Translations under genes and position numbers: made by a program
DNA from: Bacillota bacterium
GTDB taxonomy: Bacteria; Bacillota; Clostridia; Lachnospirales; Lachnospiraceae
DNA: 21,222 nt
Assembly (NCBI GenBank): GCA_023415655.1
Contig: JAEZKD010000073.1
Span: 1-21,222, forward strand
Direction: 5' to 3'
Notes under the pieces: generated by a model
Told to the model about the DNA's origin: nothing
What the model saw: only the letters and a program-made list of their open reading frames with translations
The model's database searches: none
Part shown: piece after piece, positions 13,955 to 21,222 of the stretch
Layout of the letters: the number at the start of each line of letters is the position of its first letter
Position numbering within the stretch: position 1 is the stretch's first letter

Positions 13955-15280
13955 ATGAGTAAACCAATTGTTGCAATCGTCGGAAGGCCAAATGTCGGCA
14001 AATCGACCTTGTTTAACGCATTAGCAGGAGAACGAATCTCAATTGTAAAAGATACTCCTGGTGTTACAAGAGATCGAATCTATGCAGATGTGACCTGGCT
14101 GGATAAGCAATTCACAATGATAGATACCGGTGGTATTGAGCCGGAAAGTAAGGATATGATGTTGACTTACATGAGAGAGCAAGCTGAAATAGCTATTGCG
14201 ACAGCAGATGTTATTATGTTTGTTGTGGATGTACGTCAAGGGTTAGTAGATGCTGACTTTAAGGTGGCAGATATTTTACGCCGTTCTGGCAAACCGGTTG
14301 TTCTTACTGTCAATAAAGTGGATAGTTTTGAAAAATTTATGGCAGATACTTATGAGTTTTATAATCTAGGTATTGGTGATCCAGTTCCAGTATCTGCAGC
14401 ATCGATGTTAGGCTTTGGTGATCTTTTAGACATCATAGTGGGTCATTTTGATCCAGAACTGATGAAGGAAGAGGAAGATGAACGCCCACGAATTGCGATT
14501 GTTGGTAAGCCAAACGTTGGTAAATCATCTATCATCAATCGTTTGTTAGGTGAAAACCGTGTCATCGTATCTGATGTAGCAGGTACGACACGCGATGCCA
14601 TTGATACTGCAGTAACGTGGCAGGACAAGGAATATGTCTTTATCGATACTGCTGGTCTCCGTCGTAAGAGTAAAATTAAGGAAGAAATTGAACGGTTCAG
14701 TATTATACGTACCGTGAGTGCAGTAGAGCGTGCCGATGTGGTTGTCGTTGTGATCGATGCTTCTGAGGGGGTTACAGAGCAGGATGCGAAAATCGCAGGA
14801 ATTGCTCATGATCGTGGAAAGGGTATCATCATCGCTGTTAACAAGTGGGATGCGATTGAAAAGGATGATAAAACTATTTATCGTCACACGGAACGTATTC
14901 GTGAAATTCTTTCCTTTATTCCTTATGCAGAAATTATCTTTATCTCAGCTATGACTGGACAGAGAATTACAAAGATGTTTGATATCATTGAGGTTGTTAT
15001 TCAGAATCGTAACTTAAGAATTTCAACTGGTGTTCTTAACGAGATTCTAATGGAAGCAACAGCAATGCATCAGCCACCATCGGATAAGGGCAAACGATTA
15101 CGTCTTTACTACATTACGCAAGTTTCGATCAAGCCACCAACCTTTGTTATCTTCGTAAATGATAAAGAATTGATGCACTATTCTTATACAAGATACATTG
15201 AAAATAAGATCCGTGAAGCATTCGGCTTCTCAGGTACTTCATTAAAATTCTTAATTCGTGAAAGAGAAGAGAATAAATAA
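13955..15280 (+). CDS. der: Ribosome-associated double GTPase Der (EngA)
   Basis: A 441-residue essential GTPase for 50S assembly with two tandem G domains and a C-terminal KH-like domain, which is the normal Der length and layout. The first G domain has GRPNVGKST at 10-18, DTPGVTRDR, DTGG and NKVD. The second has GKPNVGKSS at 184-192, DVAGTTRDAID, DTAGLRRK and NKWD. The KH-like domain (about 355-441) contains PPSDKGKRLRLYYITQVSIKPPTFVIFVND and ends with GTSLKFLIREREENK, the typical G-x-P-I/L-x-x-x-x-R close. AAAGAGG at 13943-13949 is the ribosome binding site. It is probably co-transcribed with DUF512 upstream and plsY-gpsA downstream. Confidence 0.98.
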   Translation: MSKPIVAIVGRPNVGKSTLFNALAGERISIVKDTPGVTRDRIYADVTWLDKQFTMIDTGGIEPESKDMMLTYMREQAEIAIATADVIMFVVDVRQGLVDADFKVADILRRSGKPVVLTVNKVDSFEKFMADTYEFYNLGIGDPVPVSAASMLGFGDLLDIIVGHFDPELMKEEEDERPRIAIVGKPNVGKSSIINRLLGENRVIVSDVAGTTRDAIDTAVTWQDKEYVFIDTAGLRRKSKIKEEIERFSIIRTVSAVERADVVVVVIDASEGVTEQDAKIAGIAHDRGKGIIIAVNKWDAIEKDDKTIYRHTERIREILSFIPYAEIIFISAMTGQRITKMFDIIEVVIQNRNLRISTGVLNEILMEATAMHQPPSDKGKRLRLYYITQVSIKPPTFVIFVNDKELMHYSYTRYIENKIREAFGFSGTSLKFLIREREENK

Positions 15281-15281
15281 A

Positions 15282-15307
15282 GCTAAGCAGGATGTTTCCT
15301 ACTTAGC
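15282..15307 (+). other. Intercistronic hairpin directly after der
   Basis: GCTAAG (15282-15287) pairs with CTTAGC (15302-15307) and AGGA (15289-15292) with TCCT (15297-15300). One C/A mismatch separates the stems and the loop is TGTT. There is no T-run after it, so it is more likely an mRNA processing or stability element than a terminator. Confidence 0.5.
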
Positions 15308-15359
15308 AAATGAATAGAATATGAAAAAATAACATGGTCTTATATGGGAGGATAATGGC

Positions 15360-16007
15360 ATGGTTGAGGTTTTAAGAATCATCATCTGTTTAATATCCGG
15401 TTATATCTTTGGTTGCTTTTCGACCGGATATTTGGTAAGTATGCTATATCATGTAGATATTAGAAAGTACGGAAGCGGGAATGTCGGAACAACCAATGCC
15501 TTACGTACTTTAGGCTGGAAGGCTGGTGTTCTTACTTTTCTAGGAGATTTCTTAAAAGCAATTATTCCTATAATTCTTTTTCGCAATTTTGTTTTTCAAG
15601 ATTGTGATTATACACAATTATTAGGTTTATATGTTGGACTCGGAGTTGTGCTGGGACATAACTATCCAATTTGGCTTCACTTTAAAGGAGGTAAAGGGAT
15701 AGCTGTAACAGCAGGTGTTATGGCGGCTTTTGATCCATTGTTAATACCTATTTTTGTTGTTATTTTTGTTGGTGTTGTTGCAGTCACAAGATATGTATCT
15801 CTTGGCTCTCTTTGTGTTGCGGTACTTTTCCCTATTTGGGTAGGTTTTCGTTACACAGGGCAGATACATATGCTGATCATTGCAATTTTGTATACAATTT
15901 CAGCATTTTATAGCCACCGTACAAACATCAAGCGTTTACTGAATGGAACTGAGAATAAATTGGGACAACGTGCAGAAGTGAAATCAAAGAATGAAAAGGA
16001 GGAGTAA
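15360..16007 (+). CDS. plsY: Glycerol-3-phosphate acyltransferase PlsY
   Basis: An integral membrane enzyme that transfers an acyl group from acyl-phosphate to glycerol 3-phosphate, the first step of phosphatidic acid synthesis in the PlsX/PlsY route. It is 215 residues, a normal length, with about five to seven hydrophobic segments (first at about residues 4-26). The three conserved loops are present: GSGNVGTTNALR, GHNYPIWLHFKGGKGIAVTAG, and the C-terminal SHRTNIKRLLNGTENKLG. The ATG at 15360 follows GGGAGG at 15346-15351 with 8-nt spacing; an ATG 4 nt earlier is out of frame. The ribosome binding site of gpsA overlaps the plsY stop codon, so the two phospholipid genes are tightly coupled. 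Confidence 0.96.
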   Translation: MVEVLRIIICLISGYIFGCFSTGYLVSMLYHVDIRKYGSGNVGTTNALRTLGWKAGVLTFLGDFLKAIIPIILFRNFVFQDCDYTQLLGLYVGLGVVLGHNYPIWLHFKGGKGIAVTAGVMAAFDPLLIPIFVVIFVGVVAVTRYVSLGSLCVAVLFPIWVGFRYTGQIHMLIIAILYTISAFYSHRTNIKRLLNGTENKLGQRAEVKSKNEKEE

Positions 16008-16008
16008 T

Positions 16009-17013
16009 ATGAAAGTTAGTGTTCTTGGTGCTGGTACTTGGGGTACTGCATTAGCCATTTTATTAAGCAATAATGGTCAAGAAGTCACTTTATGGTCTGC
16101 TTTAAGCAAGGAAGTGGAAAGCTTAAATGCAAATCGTGAACAGATTACGAATCTTCCTGGAGCAGTATTACCTGATCAAGTGGTAGTTACCGGGGATTTA
16201 AATTGTGCTCTTAGTAATCCAGAGTTAATTGTATTTGCAGTAGCATCTCCTTATGTAAGAGAAACTGCAAAGAGAGTAGCCTCAATGATTAAAGAGCATA
16301 CAATTATTGTGAATGTAGGTAAAGGAATTGAAGAATCCACCTTAATGACTTTAACAGATATTATTAGTCAAGAAATTCCTCAAGCAGATGTGGCGGTACT
16401 ATCTGGTCCTAGCCATGCAGAAGAAGTAAGTCGTATGATTCCAACAACCTGTGTTGTTGGTGCAAGTTCGAAAAAAACAGCATCTTTTATTCAGGATGCA
16501 TTTATGAATGAATATTTTCGTGTGTATACAAGTCCAGATGTGATCGGTATTGAACTAGGGGGCTCTTTAAAGAATGTTATTGCTCTCGCTGCCGGTATTG
16601 CAGATGGTCTTGGATTTGGCGACAATACTAAGGCAGCTTTGATGACCCGCGGTATTGCTGAGATTAGTCGTCTTGGTATTGCTATGGGCGGTAAGCTAGA
16701 AACCTTTGCTGGTTTATCAGGAGTAGGTGATCTATTTGTTACTTGTACAAGTAAGCATAGTCGTAACCGCAATGCAGGTTATCTGATTGGTAAGGGCTAT
16801 ACGATGCAGGAAGCAATGGATGAAGTAAAACAAACCGTTGAAGGTGTTTATTCAGCGAAAGCGGCACTTGCCTTATCGAAAAAATATGGAATTGAGATGC
16901 CGATTGTTGAACAAATCAATCTCGTATTATTTGAGAACAAGTCTGCAAAAGCAGCAGTATCTGACCTTTTGCTTCGTGATAAAACAATGGAGCATAATTC
17001 TCTTGAATGGTAA
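16009..17013 (+). CDS. gpsA: NAD(P)-dependent glycerol-3-phosphate dehydrogenase
   Basis: It reduces dihydroxyacetone phosphate to sn-glycerol 3-phosphate, the acceptor used by PlsY, so substrate producer and user are adjacent. It has 334 residues, the family length. The N-terminal Rossmann motif GAGTWG is at 7-12. The core includes VNVGKGIEE, LSGPSHAEEV and the catalytic-lysine helix GGSLKNVIALAAGIADGLGFGDNTKAALMTRG, then the SGVGDLFVTCTSKHSRN block. The frame is open upstream to 15991 inside plsY, but AAGGAGGAG at 15997-16005 directly precedes ATG 16009, which begins the Rossmann strand at the correct distance. No terminator is visible after the stop. Confidence 0.98.
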   Translation: MKVSVLGAGTWGTALAILLSNNGQEVTLWSALSKEVESLNANREQITNLPGAVLPDQVVVTGDLNCALSNPELIVFAVASPYVRETAKRVASMIKEHTIIVNVGKGIEESTLMTLTDIISQEIPQADVAVLSGPSHAEEVSRMIPTTCVVGASSKKTASFIQDAFMNEYFRVYTSPDVIGIELGGSLKNVIALAAGIADGLGFGDNTKAALMTRGIAEISRLGIAMGGKLETFAGLSGVGDLFVTCTSKHSRNRNAGYLIGKGYTMQEAMDEVKQTVEGVYSAKAALALSKKYGIEMPIVEQINLVLFENKSAKAAVSDLLLRDKTMEHNSLEW

Positions 17014-17066
17014 TTCTCATTACCTTTAGAATCATTGAAGAAAAGTGGATGGATATTGTATTATAA

Positions 17067-17138
17067 ATGAGAGAGTATTTCTTTGTTAACTGTAAATCAG
17101 AAGATATGGCAGCTGTCATGAAGGAACTCTTAGCTTAA
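17067..17138 (+). CDS. Possible 23-residue small ORF upstream of the uridine kinase gene
   Basis: An ATG-to-TAA frame encodes a 23-residue peptide (MREYFFVNCK followed by SEDMAAVMKELLA). Its first half is aromatic/hydrophobic and its second half could form an amphipathic helix. I do not recognise a family. The ribosome binding site is poor (GGATGGA at 17050-17056, about 10-13 nt away). A candidate promoter, TTGAAG (17035-17040)/TATTAT (17059-17064), would start transcription inside the ORF, so both cannot be fully right. It could be a leader peptide, a remnant of a longer gene, or chance. Confidence 0.25.
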   Translation: MREYFFVNCKSEDMAAVMKELLA

Positions 17139-17161
17139 GAAGGGTTATTGGAGGAATTTAA

Positions 17162-17782
17162 GTGAAAGATGTTATCGTAATCGGAGTTGCAGGTGGATCT
17201 GCGTCCGGTAAAACTACCGTAGCCGTACGATTAAAACAAGAATTTGAGAATGAAGTACAATTATTGTGTCATGATAGTTATTATCTAGCGCATGATGATA
17301 TGCCATTTGAGGAAAGAGCAAGTATAAATTATGATCATCCGAATGCATTTGATACGGATCGAATGATTGCGGATATACGCTCACTCAAAGCAGGTGTTGC
17401 CATTGATTGCCCAGTATATTCCTATGCTGAGCATAACCGTACCAAAGATACTGTTCATATAGAACCAGCGAAGGTGATTGTTGTAGAAGGATTCTTGATC
17501 TTTGAAAATAAAGAACTTCGTAATTTGATGGATATCAAAATCTTTGTTGATACCGATGCAGATGAGAGACTTGTTCGAAGAATTCTTCGTGATGTTAAGG
17601 AACGAGGAAGAAATTTAGAATCCGTAATTACACAATATATTAATACTGTGAAACCAATGCATGAACAATTTGTTGAACCAACGAAAAAGTATGCCGATAT
17701 TATCATACCAAGAGGTGGAGAAAATACCGTTGCATTGACGATGGTCATGAATCGTATACATGCAATTATAAACCGTCACTAA
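17162..17782 (+). CDS. udk: Uridine kinase-like P-loop kinase
   Basis: A 206-residue cytoplasmic enzyme matching uridine/cytidine kinase, which phosphorylates uridine to UMP in pyrimidine salvage. The P-loop GGSASGKTT is at 11-19. HDSYYLAHDDMPFEERASINYDHPNAFD is the classical substrate region of Udk, with CPVYSYAEHNR and VVEGFLIFEN (Walker B-like). The lid is RILRDVKERGRNLESVITQY, and KPMHEQFVEPTKKYADIIIPRGG closes the fold. The start is a GTG with GGAGG at 17150-17154, 7 nt upstream; no nearer ATG fits. It is followed 5 nt later by a strong terminator, so it ends the transcription unit. Confidence 0.92.
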   Translation: MKDVIVIGVAGGSASGKTTVAVRLKQEFENEVQLLCHDSYYLAHDDMPFEERASINYDHPNAFDTDRMIADIRSLKAGVAIDCPVYSYAEHNRTKDTVHIEPAKVIVVEGFLIFENKELRNLMDIKIFVDTDADERLVRRILRDVKERGRNLESVITQYINTVKPMHEQFVEPTKKYADIIIPRGGENTVALTMVMNRIHAIINRH

Positions 17783-17787
17783 AAAAT

Positions 17788-17822
17788 AGACTGTCACATG
17801 ATTTATGTGATGGTCTTTTTTG
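17788..17822 (+). terminator. Rho-independent terminator after udk
   Basis: A 12-bp stem (17788-17799 with 17805-17816, two internal G-T wobbles) has a GATTT loop and is followed by a run of T residues through 17821. It insulates the pectinesterase control region from the housekeeping operon. Confidence 0.92.
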
Positions 17823-17897
17823 TTATACCGGGATACCATTTTTATTGTTTAGGAAAGCGAGATAAATCAAACAACTGTAATACAATTGTAAAAATAA

Positions 17898-17911
17898 TGT
17901 AACTGTTTACA
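17898..17911. promoter_or_regulatory. Upstream operator-like dyad TGTAA-N4-TTACA
   Basis: TGTAA-CTGT-TTACA; the dyad extends to AATGTAA-N4-TTACATT (17896-17913). It shares its half-sites and 4-nt spacer with the site at 18038-18051, 140 bp downstream. The half-sites resemble LacI-family/CcpA cre sites (TGTAAnCGnTTACA), but the central CG is missing. Confidence 0.5.
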
Positions 17912-18037
17912 TTTAACAGGTAAGTAAACATTGAAAAAATGAAGTTTTTTTAGATAAAAAGCTCTATAATTTGGTAATATTTACTAATCAATACACATGA
18001 CATCACTCTATTATGCTGAATTTGTTAATGTAAGTAA

Positions 18038-18051
18038 TGTAAGTATTTACA
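18038..18051. promoter_or_regulatory. Promoter-overlapping operator-like dyad TGTAA-N4-TTACA
   Basis: TGTAA-GTAT-TTACA; its right half-site is part of the -35 hexamer TTTACA (18046-18051). A protein bound here would block RNA polymerase, which suggests repression of the pectinesterase gene. Confidence 0.5.
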
Positions 18052-18074
18052 GTGATTTACAATATAAGTATAAT
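18046..18074 (+). promoter_or_regulatory. Promoter of the pectinesterase gene
   Basis: TTTACA at 18046-18051, a 17-nt spacer and TATAAT at 18069-18074. The expected start is near 18081, giving a 5'-UTR of about 44 nt. Confidence 0.75.
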
Positions 18075-18081
18075 TATGTTA

Positions 18082-18103
18082 CGGGTAGTGATCATCCTAC
18101 CTG
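18082..18103 (+). promoter_or_regulatory. 5'-terminal hairpin in the pectinesterase leader
   Basis: CGGGTAG (18082-18088) pairs with CTACCTG (18097-18103), a 7-bp stem with one G-T wobble and an 8-nt loop. It falls at the predicted 5' end of the mRNA, ahead of AAGGAG (18111-18116). A 5'-end stem-loop can protect mRNA from decay; this is inference. Confidence 0.45.
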
Positions 18104-18124
18104 AATCATAAAGGAGAATCGAGT

Positions 18125-21100
18125 ATGAAAAAAGGAAGGCAAAAGTGTCTCGCAATTCTATTATTGTTTGCTATGGTTTTTGGTATGTTACCAGCCCGGG
18201 TTACAAAAGCAAATTCATTCGGAAGCTTGATTGATGTATGGGACTTTGGTGCCCAACAGTTAGACCCAACCATCTATCATAACAGACTGAGCAAAGATGT
18301 GATTAATAGTTGGTATCCAGGTGTAACAACTGGCCCAGAGGTTCTTGGGAAATACCTTGATAGTTTTAGTGTGGATGGAGGAGATTTTGTATTTTCAGAT
18401 GGAGGATTTACATCAAAACATCGTCTTAGATCCACAAATACTGAACTAATCAGATACGATAGTAAATCATTGATTGATGGTAATGGTAATCTATACAATG
18501 GTTACTTGTATTCGGATAAAAGTAATACTGCTGATGTTTATCTAGGAATACAATTAGAAAAGAATGATATACTTACTCTCGTCGTAGCTTCTAATGGTAA
18601 TCCATCAAAAGTAGTTTTGGAAGCACCAAGTAATACAAAGCAAATCCAACAACATACCTTAGGAAGTACAAATGCCTCCGTACTTACTTATTACGCATCA
18701 GAAGCAGGATTACACAAAATTTATGCATTAGAAGAAAAACTGGTGATTGCTAGAGTTTATCGTCAACACACCTCCTTATGTACGGTAACTGGAACTATTA
18801 CAGCTCCTACTGAGTTAACCACTTCTTATTCGATTGTCTTTAAAAATAACAAAACAGGTGAAGAAATCACTGCTCCTGTTGCAGATGGGAGGTATCAAGT
18901 TACTTTAAATGATACTTATGATTATTCTGTTCACTTGCAAGGTGCTGATGGATTCGTGATATCGGAAGGTGATTTTTTGTTTATTCAAAATGGTGAGACA
19001 CAAGTGAATCATAATATCACTGTAGAAGATGTTCCGCTTATGACTTTAACTGGTACAATTTCTGGATTATCCTCAGAACAACTTCAAAAAGTGGAACTTT
19101 CCTTTCTCCCAGTCACTCATCAAATTTATGTCCCAAGTGTAGTTATAGATCGAGAAACGGGGAGCTATACAGCAATTCTAGAGAAAAATATTACATACGT
19201 AGTATCTGCAGTTAATGTCAATGATTACTCATTAGATTTAGTGGAATACACGGGTTCGATGAATGAAACGAAAGAGTTATTATTTTCCTACAAGCCAGTT
19301 TATAAAATAAACTTAAATCTTGTTGGATTAACAACTCAAGAAGCAGACGAAGCTGTAATTACTTTTACGAACATCAATGAAGTAGGTTATAGCTATCAAT
19401 TTACTGGTACAGATAACATTATGCTTCGTAATGGTACTTATTCTTTAACAATTAATTCTCCTAAATATCAGAGATTAACCTCTCACCTGGTCGTATCTGA
19501 TAATGAGGTAAATAAAACAGTGGAATTTGATAAACCAACCAATTGGATTTTTTCTAATCCAAATTTTACACCACAGGGCACTTTATATAACTTTTATGGT
19601 TTATCTTTAGCCAATGTTAATAAAGACAAAGAGTATGCAGTAGGTAATTTGGGGAGTCAAATCCAAATCCCTGTTGATGGTCCATGCATAATCACGTTCA
19701 GCTTTTGTTATAAAGCCTCAGCCATCATTAATAATGATGAGGTGAATGGGAACATAGTAACGAATTCAGGATCTACAAGTAAAATTGAGACTTTAAACTA
19801 TCAATACCAAGGTAGTGATTCCAAAGTAACAGTTGATTTTAAAGGTATGACCTACTTAACCAAAATTGAGATAAGCCCTATTGTTCCAATAAAGACTACC
19901 TTAACGGTCGGACCAAGTGGATGCGATTACACGACGATCAATGATGCATTAGCTGCTGTAAAGATCATGCAGCGCACCGATTCTGAACGCATCACAATTG
20001 AGATCCAACCTGGTAATTATGAAGAAATGCTCTTGATTGATGTTCCAAATGTCACCCTAAAAAACGCAAGCCCAACTCCTAGTTTAGATTTAAGAGATAA
20101 GGGTGTGAATATTGGAGCAGATGCAGTAAGGATTACCTCGTATTATGGACATGGATATTCCTATTATAGTATGGGTAGTAATTATAAGTGGAATGAGGAT
20201 ACCCTGAATGTGAATAGAGAAAATGGTTCACCTTCGACTACCAATAAAGGTGCTGGTGATGCAACCCATTGGAATGCAACAGTTGTTGTGGCAGCCAAAG
20301 GGTTTCAAGCAGAAGGAATTATTTTTGAGAATTCTTTTAATCAGTACATATCACAAAAAGAAGCTGCAGATATTTTGATTTTAGAAACAGAGAATAAAGG
20401 AGTACGTCCAAAAGTTGCAGGAGATACTTCCGTACAAAACAAGTCGTTTGTAGAACGTGCTGCTGCACTTGCAATTGCAAATGGTGCGAAAGAAGTATAT
20501 TTTGATCAATGTCGCTTTGTAGGTAGACAGGACACCTTATATGGTGGCTCCGATGTCAAGGCAGCCTTTAATAAATGTATTGTAATGGGGGCTTGTGATT
20601 ATATTTTTGGTCCTATGACTGCAGTGTTTTATAAATGTGACCTTGTGATGAACACCAGTGAAGGTAGCACGGATGTTGCCTACATAACAGCTGCCCAACA
20701 ATCAACGGGAAGAGGATTTTTAATGTACAATTGTACAATTAAATCTACAACTCCAGGAGTTGATACAGCATCTGAAAAAACTTCAAAACCTGGATACTTC
20801 GGACGCCCATGGAGGGCAAATACTTCTGAGGTAGTATTTCATAAGACAATCATTGAACCAACGAACTTTAATGGAACCTATGAATCATTAATTCATCCTT
20901 TGGGATGGTTGAATACATTAAGTGCAACTTCTCCTGGTATGTATGAATATGGTACGATGGAGGTTTTAGCTAATACCAACCATTCTACTTCACGTGCATC
21001 CTGGGCAACGTTATTAACAACCCCTGTACTAGCTGATCAAACCGACATTTCAACTGCTGATGATGCAATGACTGCATTTCTCGGGGAGTGGAGGCCATTT

Positions 21101-21222
21101 GTGTTAGATGCAACTGATGATACAGCAGTAATCTTTCATCCTGAGACTCCAGTTGTTACACCAGTTGTTCATACTTGGGATGTTACAACGTTAGACGCAA
21201 CAGGAGTAGTGGATAAAGCAAG
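18125..21222 (+). CDS. Large secreted multidomain pectinesterase (pectin methylesterase), 3'-truncated by the window
   Basis: Translation from ATG 18125 stays open to the window edge (1032 complete codons, no stop). AAGGAG at 18111-18116 is the ribosome binding site. A signal peptide (basic start, hydrophobic 9-22, likely cleavage after VTKA, Ala29) sends it outside the cell. Residues 30 to about 218 form an unassigned module beginning VWDFGAQQLD. Three beta-rich, Ig-like or carboxypeptidase-regulatory-like repeats follow at about 220-305, 306-392 and 393-472, then a carbohydrate-binding-like beta-sandwich (about 474-590). The family 8 carbohydrate esterase domain is about 593-995, a right-handed beta-helix that hydrolyses pectin methyl esters. 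The catalytic signatures are GRQDTLYGG (Asp803), DYIFG (Asp825) and GRPWR (Arg894), with normal spacing. The sequence then enters a Pro/Val/Thr linker and HTWDVTTLD, apparently a further domain outside the window. Confidence 0.95.
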   Translation, partial: MKKGRQKCLAILLLFAMVFGMLPARVTKANSFGSLIDVWDFGAQQLDPTIYHNRLSKDVINSWYPGVTTGPEVLGKYLDSFSVDGGDFVFSDGGFTSKHRLRSTNTELIRYDSKSLIDGNGNLYNGYLYSDKSNTADVYLGIQLEKNDILTLVVASNGNPSKVVLEAPSNTKQIQQHTLGSTNASVLTYYASEAGLHKIYALEEKLVIARVYRQHTSLCTVTGTITAPTELTTSYSIVFKNNKTGEEITAPVADGRYQVTLNDTYDYSVHLQGADGFVISEGDFLFIQNGETQVNHNITVEDVPLMTLTGTISGLSSEQLQKVELSFLPVTHQIYVPSVVIDRETGSYTAILEKNITYVVSAVNVNDYSLDLVEYTGSMNETKELLFSYKPVYKINLNLVGLTTQEADEAVITFTNINEVGYSYQFTGTDNIMLRNGTYSLTINSPKYQRLTSHLVVSDNEVNKTVEFDKPTNWIFSNPNFTPQGTLYNFYGLSLANVNKDKEYAVGNLGSQIQIPVDGPCIITFSFCYKASAIINNDEVNGNIVTNSGSTSKIETLNYQYQGSDSKVTVDFKGMTYLTKIEISPIVPIKTTLTVGPSGCDYTTINDALAAVKIMQRTDSERITIEIQPGNYEEMLLIDVPNVTLKNASPTPSLDLRDKGVNIGADAVRITSYYGHGYSYYSMGSNYKWNEDTLNVNRENGSPSTTNKGAGDATHWNATVVVAAKGFQAEGIIFENSFNQYISQKEAADILILETENKGVRPKVAGDTSVQNKSFVERAAALAIANGAKEVYFDQCRFVGRQDTLYGGSDVKAAFNKCIVMGACDYIFGPMTAVFYKCDLVMNTSEGSTDVAYITAAQQSTGRGFLMYNCTIKSTTPGVDTASEKTSKPGYFGRPWRANTSEVVFHKTIIEPTNFNGTYESLIHPLGWLNTLSATSPGMYEYGTMEVLANTNHSTSRASWATLLTTPVLADQTDISTADDAMTAFLGEWRPFVLDATDDTAVIFHPETPVVTPVVHTWDVTTLDATGVVDKA

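Larger units (their letters stand above)
17823..18124. other. About 300-bp non-coding control region upstream of the pectinesterase gene
   Basis: No ORF with a ribosome binding site is visible here. The stretch is very AT-rich and dense in GTAA/TTAC words. It includes the dyads TGTA-A-TACA (17876-17884), TACAATTGTA (17881-17890) and TGTTTAC-N13-GTAAACA (17904-17930), plus the two TGTAA-N4-TTACA sites listed separately. A direct repeat of AATGTAAGT occurs at 18027-18035 and 18036-18044, and TTTACA recurs at 18046 and 18056. Confidence 0.8.

Noticed and set aside
15991..16008. Upstream ATG at 15991 as the gpsA start
   Set aside because: It lies inside plsY without its own ribosome binding site; AAGGAGGAG directly precedes the ATG at 16009, which starts the Rossmann strand.
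17965..17970. A TATAAT hexamer upstream of the pectinesterase gene as a second promoter
   Set aside because: No acceptable -35 hexamer occurs 15-19 nt upstream; in such AT-rich DNA an isolated hexamer is expected by chance.
18277..18498. Minus-strand 73-codon frame inside the pectinesterase gene
   Set aside because: It is antisense to the clearly coding plus-strand frame, has no ribosome binding site and no recognisable protein features.

Overview
This window looks like chromosomal DNA of a low-GC Gram-positive anaerobe of the class Clostridia, most likely a plant-polysaccharide-degrading Lachnospiraceae resembling Lachnoclostridium (Clostridium) phytofermentans. That assignment is inference from AT-rich codon use, strong AGGAGG-type ribosome binding sites, near-consensus sigma-A promoters, gene order (rimM-trmD-rplS-lepB-rbgA-rnhB; DUF512-der-plsY-gpsA) and a large secreted pectin methylesterase. 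No database was searched.

Region 1 (1-1985, + strand): rimM and trmD, then rplS with its own promoter, a nested stem-loop leader that fits the L19 autoregulatory leader, and a strong intrinsic terminator. Region 2 (1986-6523, +): a short non-coding stretch ending in a second terminator, then a perfect-consensus promoter driving lepB, rbgA, rnhB, an orphan FlhB-C-terminal-like gene, yraN and ylmD/pgeF. This apparent operon ends in a long imperfect hairpin facing the convergent prs gene. Region 3 (6542-10742, - strand): a long-form PRPP synthetase gene with its own promoter and a palindromic leader element, preceded on that strand by a three-gene FecBCD-type ABC importer (lipoprotein, permease, ATPase).

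Region 4 (10911-17821, +): a siroheme/[4Fe-4S] sulfite or nitrite reductase divergent from the importer. It is followed by a PDZ/radical-SAM DUF512 protein, the double GTPase Der, the phospholipid pair plsY-gpsA, a possible 23-codon ORF and a uridine-kinase-like gene, closed by a strong terminator. Region 5 (17822-21222): about 300 bp of regulatory DNA with two TGTAA-N4-TTACA dyads, a good promoter and a 5'-end hairpin. It precedes a very large secreted multidomain pectinesterase gene that runs off the right edge.

Most of the window is conserved housekeeping: tRNA and ribosome maturation, secretion, RNase HII, phospholipid and nucleotide synthesis. The accessory content is the importer plus siroheme reductase and the pectinase with its control region. 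I found no rRNA, tRNA, CRISPR array, prophage or recognisable insertion sequence. No clearly new multi-gene system is evident. The best leads are the pectinase and its upstream operators, the long hairpin at 6426-6523, the lysine-repeat tail of RbgA, and the possible small RNA at 1986-2139.
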